In this document: in pieces, positions 36,766-45,341 of the stretch
How positions within the stretch are numbered: position 1 is the stretch's first letter
Layout: each line of letters starts with the position of its first letter
Origin: Sphingomonas sp. BK345
Lineage (GTDB): Bacteria > Pseudomonadota > Alphaproteobacteria > Sphingomonadales > Sphingomonadaceae
Direction of reading: 5' to 3'
Assembly (NCBI RefSeq): GCF_014193845.1
Contig: NZ_JACHZX010000001.1
Location: forward strand, 1,093,370-1,157,369
DNA length: 64,000 nucleotides
Notes under the pieces: generated by a model
Databases searched by the model: none
What the model saw: only the letters and a program-made list of their open reading frames with translations
What the model was told of the DNA's origin: nothing
Translations under genes and position numbers: made by a program

Positions 36766-37788
36766 TCAGGCTGAAGCGCGTGTCTCTTGGAAGGGTTCGC
36801 CGGTGACCAGGATGGTGTGCATGATAACGGCCAGCTTGCGCGCAACGGCGACCGCAGCGCGTTTGAAGCCGAGCCGCTCGCGGAGCTGCAGCCCCCATTT
36901 GCGCAGGTCGCACTCGGATCGGCTCCGCACCAGCAGTACGGTCGCAGCTTCGTAGAGCAGCCCCCGCAGATGGCTGTCGCCTCGCCGCGAGATATGCCCG
37001 TCATAGTCGATCTCGCCCGACTGGTAGCGCCGGGTGGTCAATCCGACCCAGGCGCCGACAGATCGCGATCGCTTGAAGTTGGTCGGATCCTCGATGGCGG
37101 TGATGAACGAAGTGGCGGTCACGACGCCGACACCGGGAATGGACATTAGCAGCTGGCAGGCATCGCTGCGCCGGGCGTCCGCCAGCAGTTTGCGTCCCAG
37201 CTCCGCGGCGCGAAGGCGAACGGCGCGCCAGGCATCGAGTAGCGGCCGGATGATCCGGCCGAGGTCGGCGTTACCGGCGAGCAGAGCCTCAACCTGGCGC
37301 TCGAACTTGCTGCCCGACGCCGGCGGGACGACCAGCCCGAACGTCTTCATCAAGCCCCGGATCTGGTTCGACAGCTCGGTGCCGATCCGCACCAGGCGAG
37401 TCCGCGCCGCGACCAACGTGCGCGCGAGCATGCTGTCGAAGCTCTTGACCCGTACCTCCTTGTAGAACCCGACCTCTGCCAGGTGAGCCAGGCCGTCGGC
37501 GTCGTTCGCATCCGTCTTGTTCGCCGCCATGTCGAGCGCCGCCTTGGCATGGCGCGCGTCGATGCAGATCGCCGGCAGCCCCTCCGCGCTCAGCGCATGA
37601 AAGAACCAGACCGACAGCGGTCCTGTCTCGAACACCACGCGCGCCACCTCTGGGGCGTGCTTGCGGATCAGCGCGGCGAGCAGCTGCGGATCCGAGGCGC
37701 ATTTGCCGCGCCACACTCGCTTGCCTTCATGCCGGATCGAAACCGCTGTCTCTTTCAACGATACGTCGAGCCCGATATACTCACCCAT
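36766..37788 (-). mobile_element. IS110-family transposase
   Basis: An intact 340-aa transposase. The N-terminal DEDD (RuvC-like) catalytic domain starts YIGLDVSLKETAVSIRHEGK, with FETGPLSVWFFHAL and DANDADGLAHLAEVGFYKEV. The C-terminal Transposase_20 domain has LLMSIPGVGVVTATSFITAI, with the nearby Ser-containing motif SRSVGAWVGLTTRRYQSGE. These define IS110; length and frame are normal, so it may be active. Non-coding DNA on both sides would carry the guide (bridge) RNA that IS110 elements use for target choice. It inserted between the secreted-protein genes and the ABC-type operon. Confidence 0.92.
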
Positions 37789-38198
37789 GGCTGTTCTCCG
37801 TTCCGATGTATGGGCCCGGCTGCCCGTCGTGAGCCCGCACCTTCATCTACCGGGGAACAGCCACCTTCCTCCACGTCATCGCTGATCGAGGTAGCTCGCT
37901 CCCGCGATTACCCCATGTTCATCTCGCCGCTCGAGTCTTCTGGGCGCTCCGTGCTGCGGTCCGGCTGGCCTGATTGGTGGAAACCGGAATGGCCGCTTTC
38001 GGGCAGCGATCCTCGTAAACTGACGTTTGTTCAGAAGGCGGGGCAGGGCGCCGAAAGCCGATTTCTGGTGGAGAGCGGAACGGCCGGTTCCGGGCGCGTA
38101 GGAGAAGTAAGCCGCCCTTTGTTCAGCCGGCACCCAGCCGCAGGTATGCGCCCACAATCAGACGTTCAGCCTTACTCCGCACCCACGCCCGAGAGCAT
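37789..38198. other. Non-coding region 5' of the IS110 transposase; candidate bridge RNA
   Basis: About 410 bp between the transposase start and the stop of the ATPase gene; no gene is seen. In IS110-group elements the bridge RNA is encoded upstream of the transposase, here just right of 37788. The exact IS boundary and RNA structure were not determined. Confidence 0.4.
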
Positions 38199-41100
38199 CT
38201 AGGCCACGTTGGAGATCAGTCCGCCTTCGCCTTGCGGCACCAGCTCGTGCACATGATATGGGATCCCAGCGCTCCGGCACTTCCTGCCAAGGAACTCGGC
38301 TTCGGAGCTGTCGTGCGTGGACAGGATCACCTGATAGCCTAGCTCACGAACCATCTGACGGAGCAGGTCCATGAACGCGCTCGCGTGTATCACGTCATTG
38401 TGTTGCAGCGGATCGTCGAGCAGCAGGCCGCGCCAGCGGGACCAGCCAAAGGTCGTGCTGGCCGCGAGCAGGGCGGCGACGCTTAGCGCGGATAGCTGAC
38501 CCTCGCTGAAGTACAGGTTGGGGTTCATCTCCAGCTGCGTAACCGATCCGTCGGCCTCGCTTCGAAGAATCCCTGGCCGAAGCTCCGAACGTGTCACGTG
38601 ATGCTCCGCCCGGTAGATGATTGACGCGTCAGCCCAGGTCATCAGGGTTCGCGCGAACCGCTGGATCGTCGCGTTCAACGGCACCAGTACCTCGTCGGCG
38701 TAGGACTCCGCTCGCTCCTGCAGCTGGCTCCCTACAGCGTCGATCCGCTCCCGAGCCCTCTGAGTGACGTCGAGCTCACGGCGCGCTTCCTCCGCGCGTC
38801 TCTCGAGCAGCTGGCGCACCTCGCGCTCTGACGGCGCGCCCTCCTTGCTGACGGTCTCGGCGATCCGCTCCTCAAGCCGGCGCAGCTGCTCGTCGTTCAG
38901 CCATTTCCGGTATCCTGCGACCAGCTGATTCTGTGCCGCGCGCGCCGGCTCAAGCTGCGCCGTCCGCTCCTTAATCCGGGCACGCCACTGAGCGACGCGC
39001 GCCGCATCGGGCTCGCCGCGCTGGCTGGCCTCCGTCCACCGCTTCGCGAGTGCGGCCCGCACTGCGGCCAGCCCGTCCAGGCGCGTGTTCGAGGCGTTCT
39101 GCGCGTCGGTCTCCCGCGCTTCTGCCTCACGATGCGCGTCACGCGCCAAGCGGGTGTCGTCCACAGCGGCGCGCTCGCTCGCCATGCGGAGGGAAAGGTC
39201 AGCGAGCTGACGCTGGACGCCCGCCTCCTCGGCATCGAGGTCGACGAGCAGGCCCCTATCGTCAGCCCATATCTCAGCATGCTGGCGCAAGGTCGCGCGC
39301 GCCGCCTCAATATCCTCGTCGGCGACGTCGCGTGATCGCTGCAACGTGACCCGCTTCGCCAGCTCGGCCTTCTGGACTGCTTCAGCTTCAGCCAAACGAC
39401 CTTCGATCTGCTCGGGCGTGTCGCTCCCTTCAAGCTGCACATCAAGCGCTACAAGCTCCTGCTCGAGAACAAGAGCATCGCTCTGGTCGTACACGCCGTC
39501 GGCAGAGCCGCCGGCCTCCACAAGCTGCTGGCGCTGCTCTTGCTCTCGTCCGCGCAGGGTTGCCATTGTCGCCTGCAGCTGCTCAAGCTCGCCGATCGTG
39601 CGCTCGACGTCCGCGGTCTGCCGCCGCAGCCGCTCGCCCTCCAATTGTGCCTCCGCCAGCTCCTTGGCGAGCTGCGATGCTGGGCGCGCGTCGGCCGCGC
39701 TTTGTTCTTTCGCCAGCTTAGCAAGCTGCCCAGGCGGGAATCGAGAGGCGCACACGGGGCAGCTGGTGTCGTCATGGCTGAGCCGGTGAGCGATCACGGA
39801 CACAGCCTCGGCGATCGCCTGCGCGCGATCGTCATGCGCGCGCAGATCCGCAGTGATGCGCGTGATTAAGGCTTGGGCCGCGGCATACTGCTTGACTAGC
39901 TCCTCGCGCTGCGCGCGCAGCTCGCCCGCTTGCCTGCTCGCGAGCAGGGGTGTCAGGCGATCGATCTCGGCGCGTGTGATCGAAAGCTTCGCCGAGATCT
40001 CGGCTCGACGCCGAGCAAGGGTGACGTGATCAGACAGCGCGCGGCGGTCCGCCCGCTTGCCTGTGGCTTGATTGAGGCTGCCTCTGAGAGCCGCGATGCC
40101 GGCTTCGATCCGACCGGTATCGGCTGTGGAGCGCTCAAGCTGCTCATCTATCTCTGCTCGACGAGCTTGCGATCCCTGTAGCTGGCGGAGCGCGGCACGG
40201 ACGCGCGTGAGGGTCACGGAGCGAGCCTGTGCCTGAGCTGCCTGGCGCTCCGATGCAGCGAGGGTAGTCGTGGCCCGCAAGTGTGCGGCCTCGGCCTCGC
40301 GGAGTTTCTCGACGGCTGCGGCGCGGCGCAGCTCGATAGTTTCGGCCAGGCCGCGCAGCGTCAGCGTCTCGGCACCAGCGGCCTCAAATTCAGCAGCCAT
40401 CTTCGCCAGCGCATCTACCGCGTCGGTATCGACACGATCGCGCTGCTCAATAGCACGAAGGAGCTCGGCCACGGCCTCGAGCAGCGCCTCCGACGCCGTG
40501 GAGACATCCGGCATCGTCCAGGCGACATCCGGCGCAAGCCGCAGGATCTGAGCGGTCAGCTGCTCCGATGCCTCGCGCAATGCCGCAGGCGGTACAGCTT
40601 GATCGGATGAGGAGAGCTGCCTCGCGCGATCGCGCTCGGACAGAAGGGCCGCCCAGCCCGTGAGCGCATCCGAGGCCTCGCTAAGCTTCTTTGTCCGATC
40701 CTCGATCGCGCGCGTGAATGCTCGCCGCACCCCGAGGCCGCTCATCCGCTCACGAAGCGCGTTGATGCGATCGACCCCGGCAGGGCCTTTCAGGGCCTCC
40801 CATTGCTTGTCGGGCTTGCGAAGCGAGAAGCGCTGCGTCGCGGCCTGGCCAAGAAAATGGGTGATCGAGAGATAGCCATGAAGGTTGGTGATCTCGGCCC
40901 ATTCCGGGCGCTTCAGCAGCTGCGCGATCGTACCTTCCTCGGGAATGAAGCCGGCGCCACGATCGATCGGCTCGCCGTCGCTGAACTGCAGGCTTACCCG
41001 ATGGCTGTTCGCGGGCGCGCCTATGCGAGTCAGAGGGTCTGGTTCCTTGCGCCTCGCGTCGGCCGGAATGTCCTGGAACCGGCTGACCTGGTTAGTGAGC

Positions 41101-41255
41101 GCCCACTCGACCCCATCGAAGAAGCTGGTCTTTCCGAGCCCGTTGGCGCCCGTGATCAGCGTCACGCCAGGTCCGTCCGGCAGCTCGAAGGCGTAGCTGT
41201 CGCCGTAGATGCGGAAGTTCGACAGCTCCACGCTGCGAAGATAAAGATCGCTCAT
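38199..41255 (-). CDS. Rad50/RecN-like SMC-type ABC ATPase of an ABC-3C-like system
   Basis: A 1018-aa protein. Walker A is near the N-terminus (LITGANGLGKTSFFDGVEWA, about residue 35). Very long charged coiled coil spans about 170-480 and 530-870, broken by a Rad50-type zinc hook CPVC at about 490. The ABC signature is in YFSEGQLSALSVAALLAAST at about 910, Walker B LLLDDPLQHNDVIHASAFMD at about 935, and a switch His in LSTHDSSEAEFLG. It is a complete SMC/Rad50-like ATPase, of the kind used to sense or move on DNA. Its ATG overlaps the preceding gene's stop (ATGA). It is the last of three coupled genes, matching the ABC-three-component layout; that assignment is inference. Confidence 0.85.
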   Translation of the reverse strand: MSDLYLRSVELSNFRIYGDSYAFELPDGPGVTLITGANGLGKTSFFDGVEWALTNQVSRFQDIPADARRKEPDPLTRIGAPANSHRVSLQFSDGEPIDRGAGFIPEEGTIAQLLKRPEWAEITNLHGYLSITHFLGQAATQRFSLRKPDKQWEALKGPAGVDRINALRERMSGLGVRRAFTRAIEDRTKKLSEASDALTGWAALLSERDRARQLSSSDQAVPPAALREASEQLTAQILRLAPDVAWTMPDVSTASEALLEAVAELLRAIEQRDRVDTDAVDALAKMAAEFEAAGAETLTLRGLAETIELRRAAAVEKLREAEAAHLRATTTLAASERQAAQAQARSVTLTRVRAALRQLQGSQARRAEIDEQLERSTADTGRIEAGIAALRGSLNQATGKRADRRALSDHVTLARRRAEISAKLSITRAEIDRLTPLLASRQAGELRAQREELVKQYAAAQALITRITADLRAHDDRAQAIAEAVSVIAHRLSHDDTSCPVCASRFPPGQLAKLAKEQSAADARPASQLAKELAEAQLEGERLRRQTADVERTIGELEQLQATMATLRGREQEQRQQLVEAGGSADGVYDQSDALVLEQELVALDVQLEGSDTPEQIEGRLAEAEAVQKAELAKRVTLQRSRDVADEDIEAARATLRQHAEIWADDRGLLVDLDAEEAGVQRQLADLSLRMASERAAVDDTRLARDAHREAEARETDAQNASNTRLDGLAAVRAALAKRWTEASQRGEPDAARVAQWRARIKERTAQLEPARAAQNQLVAGYRKWLNDEQLRRLEERIAETVSKEGAPSEREVRQLLERRAEEARRELDVTQRARERIDAVGSQLQERAESYADEVLVPLNATIQRFARTLMTWADASIIYRAEHHVTRSELRPGILRSEADGSVTQLEMNPNLYFSEGQLSALSVAALLAASTTFGWSRWRGLLLDDPLQHNDVIHASAFMDLLRQMVRELGYQVILSTHDSSEAEFLGRKCRSAGIPYHVHELVPQGEGGLISNVA

Positions 41256-41905
41256 ACGGGCGCTCCCCGCTCCAGCTCGATCAAGCGCTCGACGAGCCCG
41301 CTGAAGTCGAGATCAGAATCTTCGATGGCCTCTTCCCACCCGTTGGGCAGCTGGATGTTCGCCATGCTGTCGAGCTGCTCCGTCAATTGGGTCGCTGGCC
41401 ACGGCCGCGCTATGAAGGTGCGTTCGAAGAAACCCTTCGCATCCTCGACTGTGGGCGATCCCTCGAAAAGCCAGGCCAGCTTGCGGCACGTCCGATCGTC
41501 AGCCTCGATCTCTGCCGCGAGCTGTCGCCAGGCGGGGTCGCGCAACGCGCCGCTCGGAGCGGTCACGAACAGCTGCAGGTTCGGCGCTTCGGAGCCGAGC
41601 CACGACCGAGCGATGGTGGCCTGGTTCTTGTACCGCCGCATCTGCTGTTCAACGCTCGTCTTCAGTGCTGATCCGGATAGCGTCCCGAACAGCACGGGAA
41701 TTCCATCGAGCATCGCCGCGGCGACGTGGTTCGGGAGATCACCTTCCCGGCGGCCGAGCGTCCCGCCCGCGATCGCATCGCTCAAAACTTCGGAATTGAA
41801 GCGGGATCCGCACAGCTGCTCGGGGGCGTCCGTGACTCTCGCGCCGATGGCGCGGGCCGCCTCGATCATCAACGGGAGCAGCGGCGGACGCTCACGCTGC
41901 GTCAT
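41252..41905 (-). CDS. Small middle component of the ABC-3C-like operon
   Basis: A 217-aa protein from ATG 41905 (MTQRERPPLLPLMIEAARAI). It overlaps the upstream gene by 14 nt and the ATPase by 4 nt. No enzyme motif is seen; recognisable traits are RKLAWLFEGSPTVEDAKGFF and an acidic C-terminus. Proteins of this size between an effector gene and a Rad50-like ATPase gene are the middle components described in ABC-3C conflict systems, thought to bridge ATPase and effector. The assignment is by context and length only. Confidence 0.7.
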   Translation of the reverse strand: MTQRERPPLLPLMIEAARAIGARVTDAPEQLCGSRFNSEVLSDAIAGGTLGRREGDLPNHVAAAMLDGIPVLFGTLSGSALKTSVEQQMRRYKNQATIARSWLGSEAPNLQLFVTAPSGALRDPAWRQLAAEIEADDRTCRKLAWLFEGSPTVEDAKGFFERTFIARPWPATQLTEQLDSMANIQLPNGWEEAIEDSDLDFSGLVERLIELERGAPV

Positions 41906-44321
41906 GATCAACCTCCTCAAGCGTTGGCGCAGAAGACTCGGCCCGCCAGCGGATAATCGACTGCAGATAGGCCCGCAGCTCAGGCTCGCCGGCCTCCAAC
42001 GCCGCCACGAATCCATCGTCCGCGCCAATGATCAGCGGCTCCTCACCGGGCGCGATGGTGCCGACTGCTGCTGCGTCCGATATGCTCCGGTCCATCCTGA
42101 GGTCACCCTCCATCATGCGCACCGCCTCGCGCAACTGCGAAAGCAGCACCACGCCGGTCGTCCACCCCTGCTCCATGACGCCGCGCATGCCGAGCCTGCG
42201 CTCATTGATCCAGCTTACCCCACAGCTGTGTCCCGTCAGCTGTTTGGAGGCGAGATTGCCTGGATGAACGCCTGCGGGAGACACTGGGATTCCCGAGGTT
42301 ACCGCGAAAGCGAGCGCGAAGACGGTGGAGGTCGTCATGAACGGCCGGAGGGTCTTGGGGCCAAGCCCCACCAGCGCCGCCTCGCCTGCCGGCTGGCGGT
42401 CGTCCTCTGAGGTCAGCAGGCGAAGGAAGCGCCGGCACGAGTCGTCGTTCGCGGCCAGCGCAGTATGCCATTGGCTCCATTGATCCCAGAGGCGCTGCCG
42501 GAGCGCCGGCTCGATCGGCCAGCCGGTCGGGACCGCCGCCGGCCCAAGAATGTCATAGAGGATCACGTGCAGCTGGCGCAGCACCTCCCTGTCAAGCCGG
42601 CTCTGGATGGTTGCCGCGAGCACCGGCGCGGCAAGTTCGACTCCCGGGCCCGGCAGCGTGACAGCTTGCCACTCGGCGACAGAGAATCGGATATCGACAT
42701 CGGGCCCCGGCAAGGCCTTGCTGGCGCAGAGCGCGCCCGAGCTGGCGCGCCAGCCCGCCACATCCTTGGTATAGAGCGTGAAGCCGGCAGCATGGGCTCC
42801 CAATCGAGCCAGCACCGGAGCCAACGCGGCCGCGTCGGCGGCAGTGATGTCGCAGTGCAATGCGACAATCCTCCCGCCGGACCAGATCTGGCCAACCTCT
42901 TCCGGCCCAACCTCGCAGGACCAGAGGACAGCGCCCGTCCCGGCTCGCGCGACACCGGCAACTAGTGTCCCAGCGCCAGCCGCGGGCGCGGCAGGAGTGG
43001 GTTCTGCAGCCGGCGCCGGCGCGGGGCCACCGAAGCGTGCGGAGGCGCTCGCTGTCAGGGTCGGAGACTCCGGCCGGGTTGCCGACAGCGGCGGGTTCAC
43101 GGCGCCGGGATAGCCTGCGAGGAGACTTTCGAACGGCCTCAGGTTGGGCTTCGAATCTGGACCAAGCCGCAGAAAGCGGCGCCATGGCTCGAAGGGAGCC
43201 TGACCGGCAATCCGCACCTCGCCGCGCTTCGGTATGCCGCCTTCGAATTCGGCGCCCGTCGTCACCATGATCACGTTGCCGCCGACCTCGCGATCAGCCT
43301 CGAGCACTAGATAGACGCCAAGCCGGTTGTGGAGCGCGGTTGTCCTGCGAAGCAGACGAGCCTCGTTTGTGTGGAGATGAATGCGGACGCCCGGACGAAG
43401 CCTGTCGGCAATCTCCTGCCAAACGGGGGCCGGAATGAGCGGGCCGAGCCGAGCGCGATATGCCGCCAGAAGGTCCACGTCCGCCCCCGGGGCCCAGGCC
43501 TCATGCTCGATCAGCTCCAGCTCGGCGCGCGCGGCTCCCAGATCGAGGTTCATGAGCGTTGCGCCAATCTGGTGATGCTCGAGCGCATTGAAAGCTGCCA
43601 TCAGGAAGTCGACCAGGCCGCCGTCGCCATTACCGGACACGAAGAGCAGCGGGTTCTGGAGCTGCGTAAGGATCGGCGCCGCAAGACCGGAAGGAGACCA
43701 GTAGGACGGCGTCTCGCCGTCGAGATGAGCCTCAAGGCCAAAGCCGATGGCGAGAATGACAAGATCGTAGATGCGCCCGACGGCGGAGCCCTTGTCGACG
43801 ACGACTCGGATCGGTCCGAGCGCGCTTGGCACCAGCTTGCTCACGGTGCTGTCGGCGTGCAGCGTCAGCACCGAATTATGACGCGCCGCCTCGAACTCGG
43901 CGCGCAGGGTCGTGGCGACGTCGCCTGCCGGTCCTGCCGTCCAGTTCATAATCGGAAGGCCGGCATTGTCGGCTTCCGAGCCAGCCGCAGGCCAGTCATA
44001 GAAATGCGGATGCAGAAACCGTCTGCTCCCATGCTGCAGGGCGAGCACGGCTGGGCTCCGCTCGAAGAGATCCAGCCTGTCGAGGCGGGGCGTCGCTCGA
44101 GCCAGCGCCACCGCAGCGGTGATGCCTGCGGCCCCTCCGCCGATGATTGCGACCTTACCGCCTTCGGGGCGAATGAGGTTTTCGGAAAGCAAAGCGTCTA
44201 CGAGGTTCAGAGCGCGCACCTGCTGCGCGTAGACCGTGACGCGCTTCTCGAAGCTGCCCAGCACAAGGATGCTTCGCGTGCCCGGTATCGTCGCGTTCTC
44301 GATGATCTGCTGCGGCGTCAT
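41892..44321 (-). CDS. FAD/NAD(P)-binding protein, putative effector of the ABC-3C-like operon
   Basis: An 809-aa protein. After about 50 residues comes a Rossmann dinucleotide site, KVAIIGGGAAGITAAVALAR, then LDLFERSPAVLALQHGSRRF, a FAD-binding oxidoreductase layout with a second dinucleotide segment near YDLVILAIGFG. It spans about 50-400. An Ala/Pro linker (about 430-465) leads to a C-terminal domain of about 340 residues with no recognised family (GQIWSGGRIVALHCDITAAD, FMTTSTVFALAFAVTSGIPV). The gene is first in the operon with the middle protein and Rad50-like ATPase. A redox/nucleotide-consuming effector gated by the ATPase is the working idea; the effector reading is inference. Confidence 0.75.
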   Translation of the reverse strand: MTPQQIIENATIPGTRSILVLGSFEKRVTVYAQQVRALNLVDALLSENLIRPEGGKVAIIGGGAAGITAAVALARATPRLDRLDLFERSPAVLALQHGSRRFLHPHFYDWPAAGSEADNAGLPIMNWTAGPAGDVATTLRAEFEAARHNSVLTLHADSTVSKLVPSALGPIRVVVDKGSAVGRIYDLVILAIGFGLEAHLDGETPSYWSPSGLAAPILTQLQNPLLFVSGNGDGGLVDFLMAAFNALEHHQIGATLMNLDLGAARAELELIEHEAWAPGADVDLLAAYRARLGPLIPAPVWQEIADRLRPGVRIHLHTNEARLLRRTTALHNRLGVYLVLEADREVGGNVIMVTTGAEFEGGIPKRGEVRIAGQAPFEPWRRFLRLGPDSKPNLRPFESLLAGYPGAVNPPLSATRPESPTLTASASARFGGPAPAPAAEPTPAAPAAGAGTLVAGVARAGTGAVLWSCEVGPEEVGQIWSGGRIVALHCDITAADAAALAPVLARLGAHAAGFTLYTKDVAGWRASSGALCASKALPGPDVDIRFSVAEWQAVTLPGPGVELAAPVLAATIQSRLDREVLRQLHVILYDILGPAAVPTGWPIEPALRQRLWDQWSQWHTALAANDDSCRRFLRLLTSEDDRQPAGEAALVGLGPKTLRPFMTTSTVFALAFAVTSGIPVSPAGVHPGNLASKQLTGHSCGVSWINERRLGMRGVMEQGWTTGVVLLSQLREAVRMMEGDLRMDRSISDAAAVGTIAPGEEPLIIGADDGFVAALEAGEPELRAYLQSIIRWRAESSAPTLEEVDHDAA

Positions 44322-45341
44322 CCGAAGCGATCTCGCATGAGAAGGCGCTCGCCGCTTGAAGCGAGCGCTGGCGATCCGGTCGTGATCGTGGCTTCTCCTT
44401 CCATGGTCGCTTAATAAGCCAATGGGCGCGGTCAGTCGAAGCTAAACATTGGTAGATGTGGTCCTGCGATGGCCATGCTTGGGCGGCGGACGACAAGGAG
44501 AGCCTGTTCCGGATCGCCTCACGCCCGAGGAGCGCAGCGCTCGGTACTGTCGAACCAACCAGAATCTAGTTAGTTGGCCTGATTGTGAGCACGGTGATAA
44601 ATCGCTGGGCTGCGAACAAACAGACACTCAAAGGCCACATCTGCGCACCCGGCATGCCTGCCGCCCCTTTGATCGTTGTCCGGCGTGATTGGGCTTCCAT
44701 GCTTGGGCACCCCAGGTAGTTTGCTCTCTCGGCTTAGAAGCCGATCGCATCTGCACAGCATCCCGAGGTTCGTCCTCAAAAGATCAGGTGCTGATGAACG
44801 AATGTTCAAAGGCGATAAGCGGAACTAGGTCACTAAACGACCGAATGTGGGTCGTCCCGCTCGCGGCAGCTGTCGACCAATGCCAGTCGCTCGCTCCATC
44901 TCCGGTGAACGTCTGAAACTGACGGAAGCAGACGATCGGTAAGGCACTTCATTGTCAATCGCTCGACATACCTTCCTCGACTCCGAAGCCCGCCGTTTGT
45001 TCATCACGTCGTTCGTGACAGTCGCGTCGGGAACGTCGCGGGCCAAGGCATGTAAACTGATTTCGGGCCGCCCCTTGTAAGATAACTAAGTCTAAATCAC
45101 GACAAACTCGTTGTGACTTACTTACGAATTCATCAGGGGGCGAACCATCCCTTATCGATCACCAATTTTTACAAAGCGTCTGGATCAACAGTGTATCCTA
45201 GGCAGCGCATCCTATGCCCGCAGCCAGTTCGCCGACCACACCGCTCTCAATACCGGTGGGTCGGCCTCCGATACAATCAATTGCAACGCGGGCGGTTGAA
45301 TGCCACGTTGAGCGCTAGCACAAAGTTGAGGGCCCCCGCGC
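44322..45341. other. 1-kb intergenic region, no supported gene
   Basis: About 1020 bp with lower GC than the flanks and no open frame with both RBS and plausible protein composition. A short stretch at about 44792-44855 resembles 56070-56130 at perhaps 70 percent identity. It separates the ABC-3C-like operon from the giant-protein trio and should hold both their promoters. Confidence 0.5.

Noticed and set aside
44449..45341. Small open frames in the 1-kb gap before the giant trio
   Set aside because: None has an RBS with plausible protein sequence; mixed composition suggests non-coding DNA.
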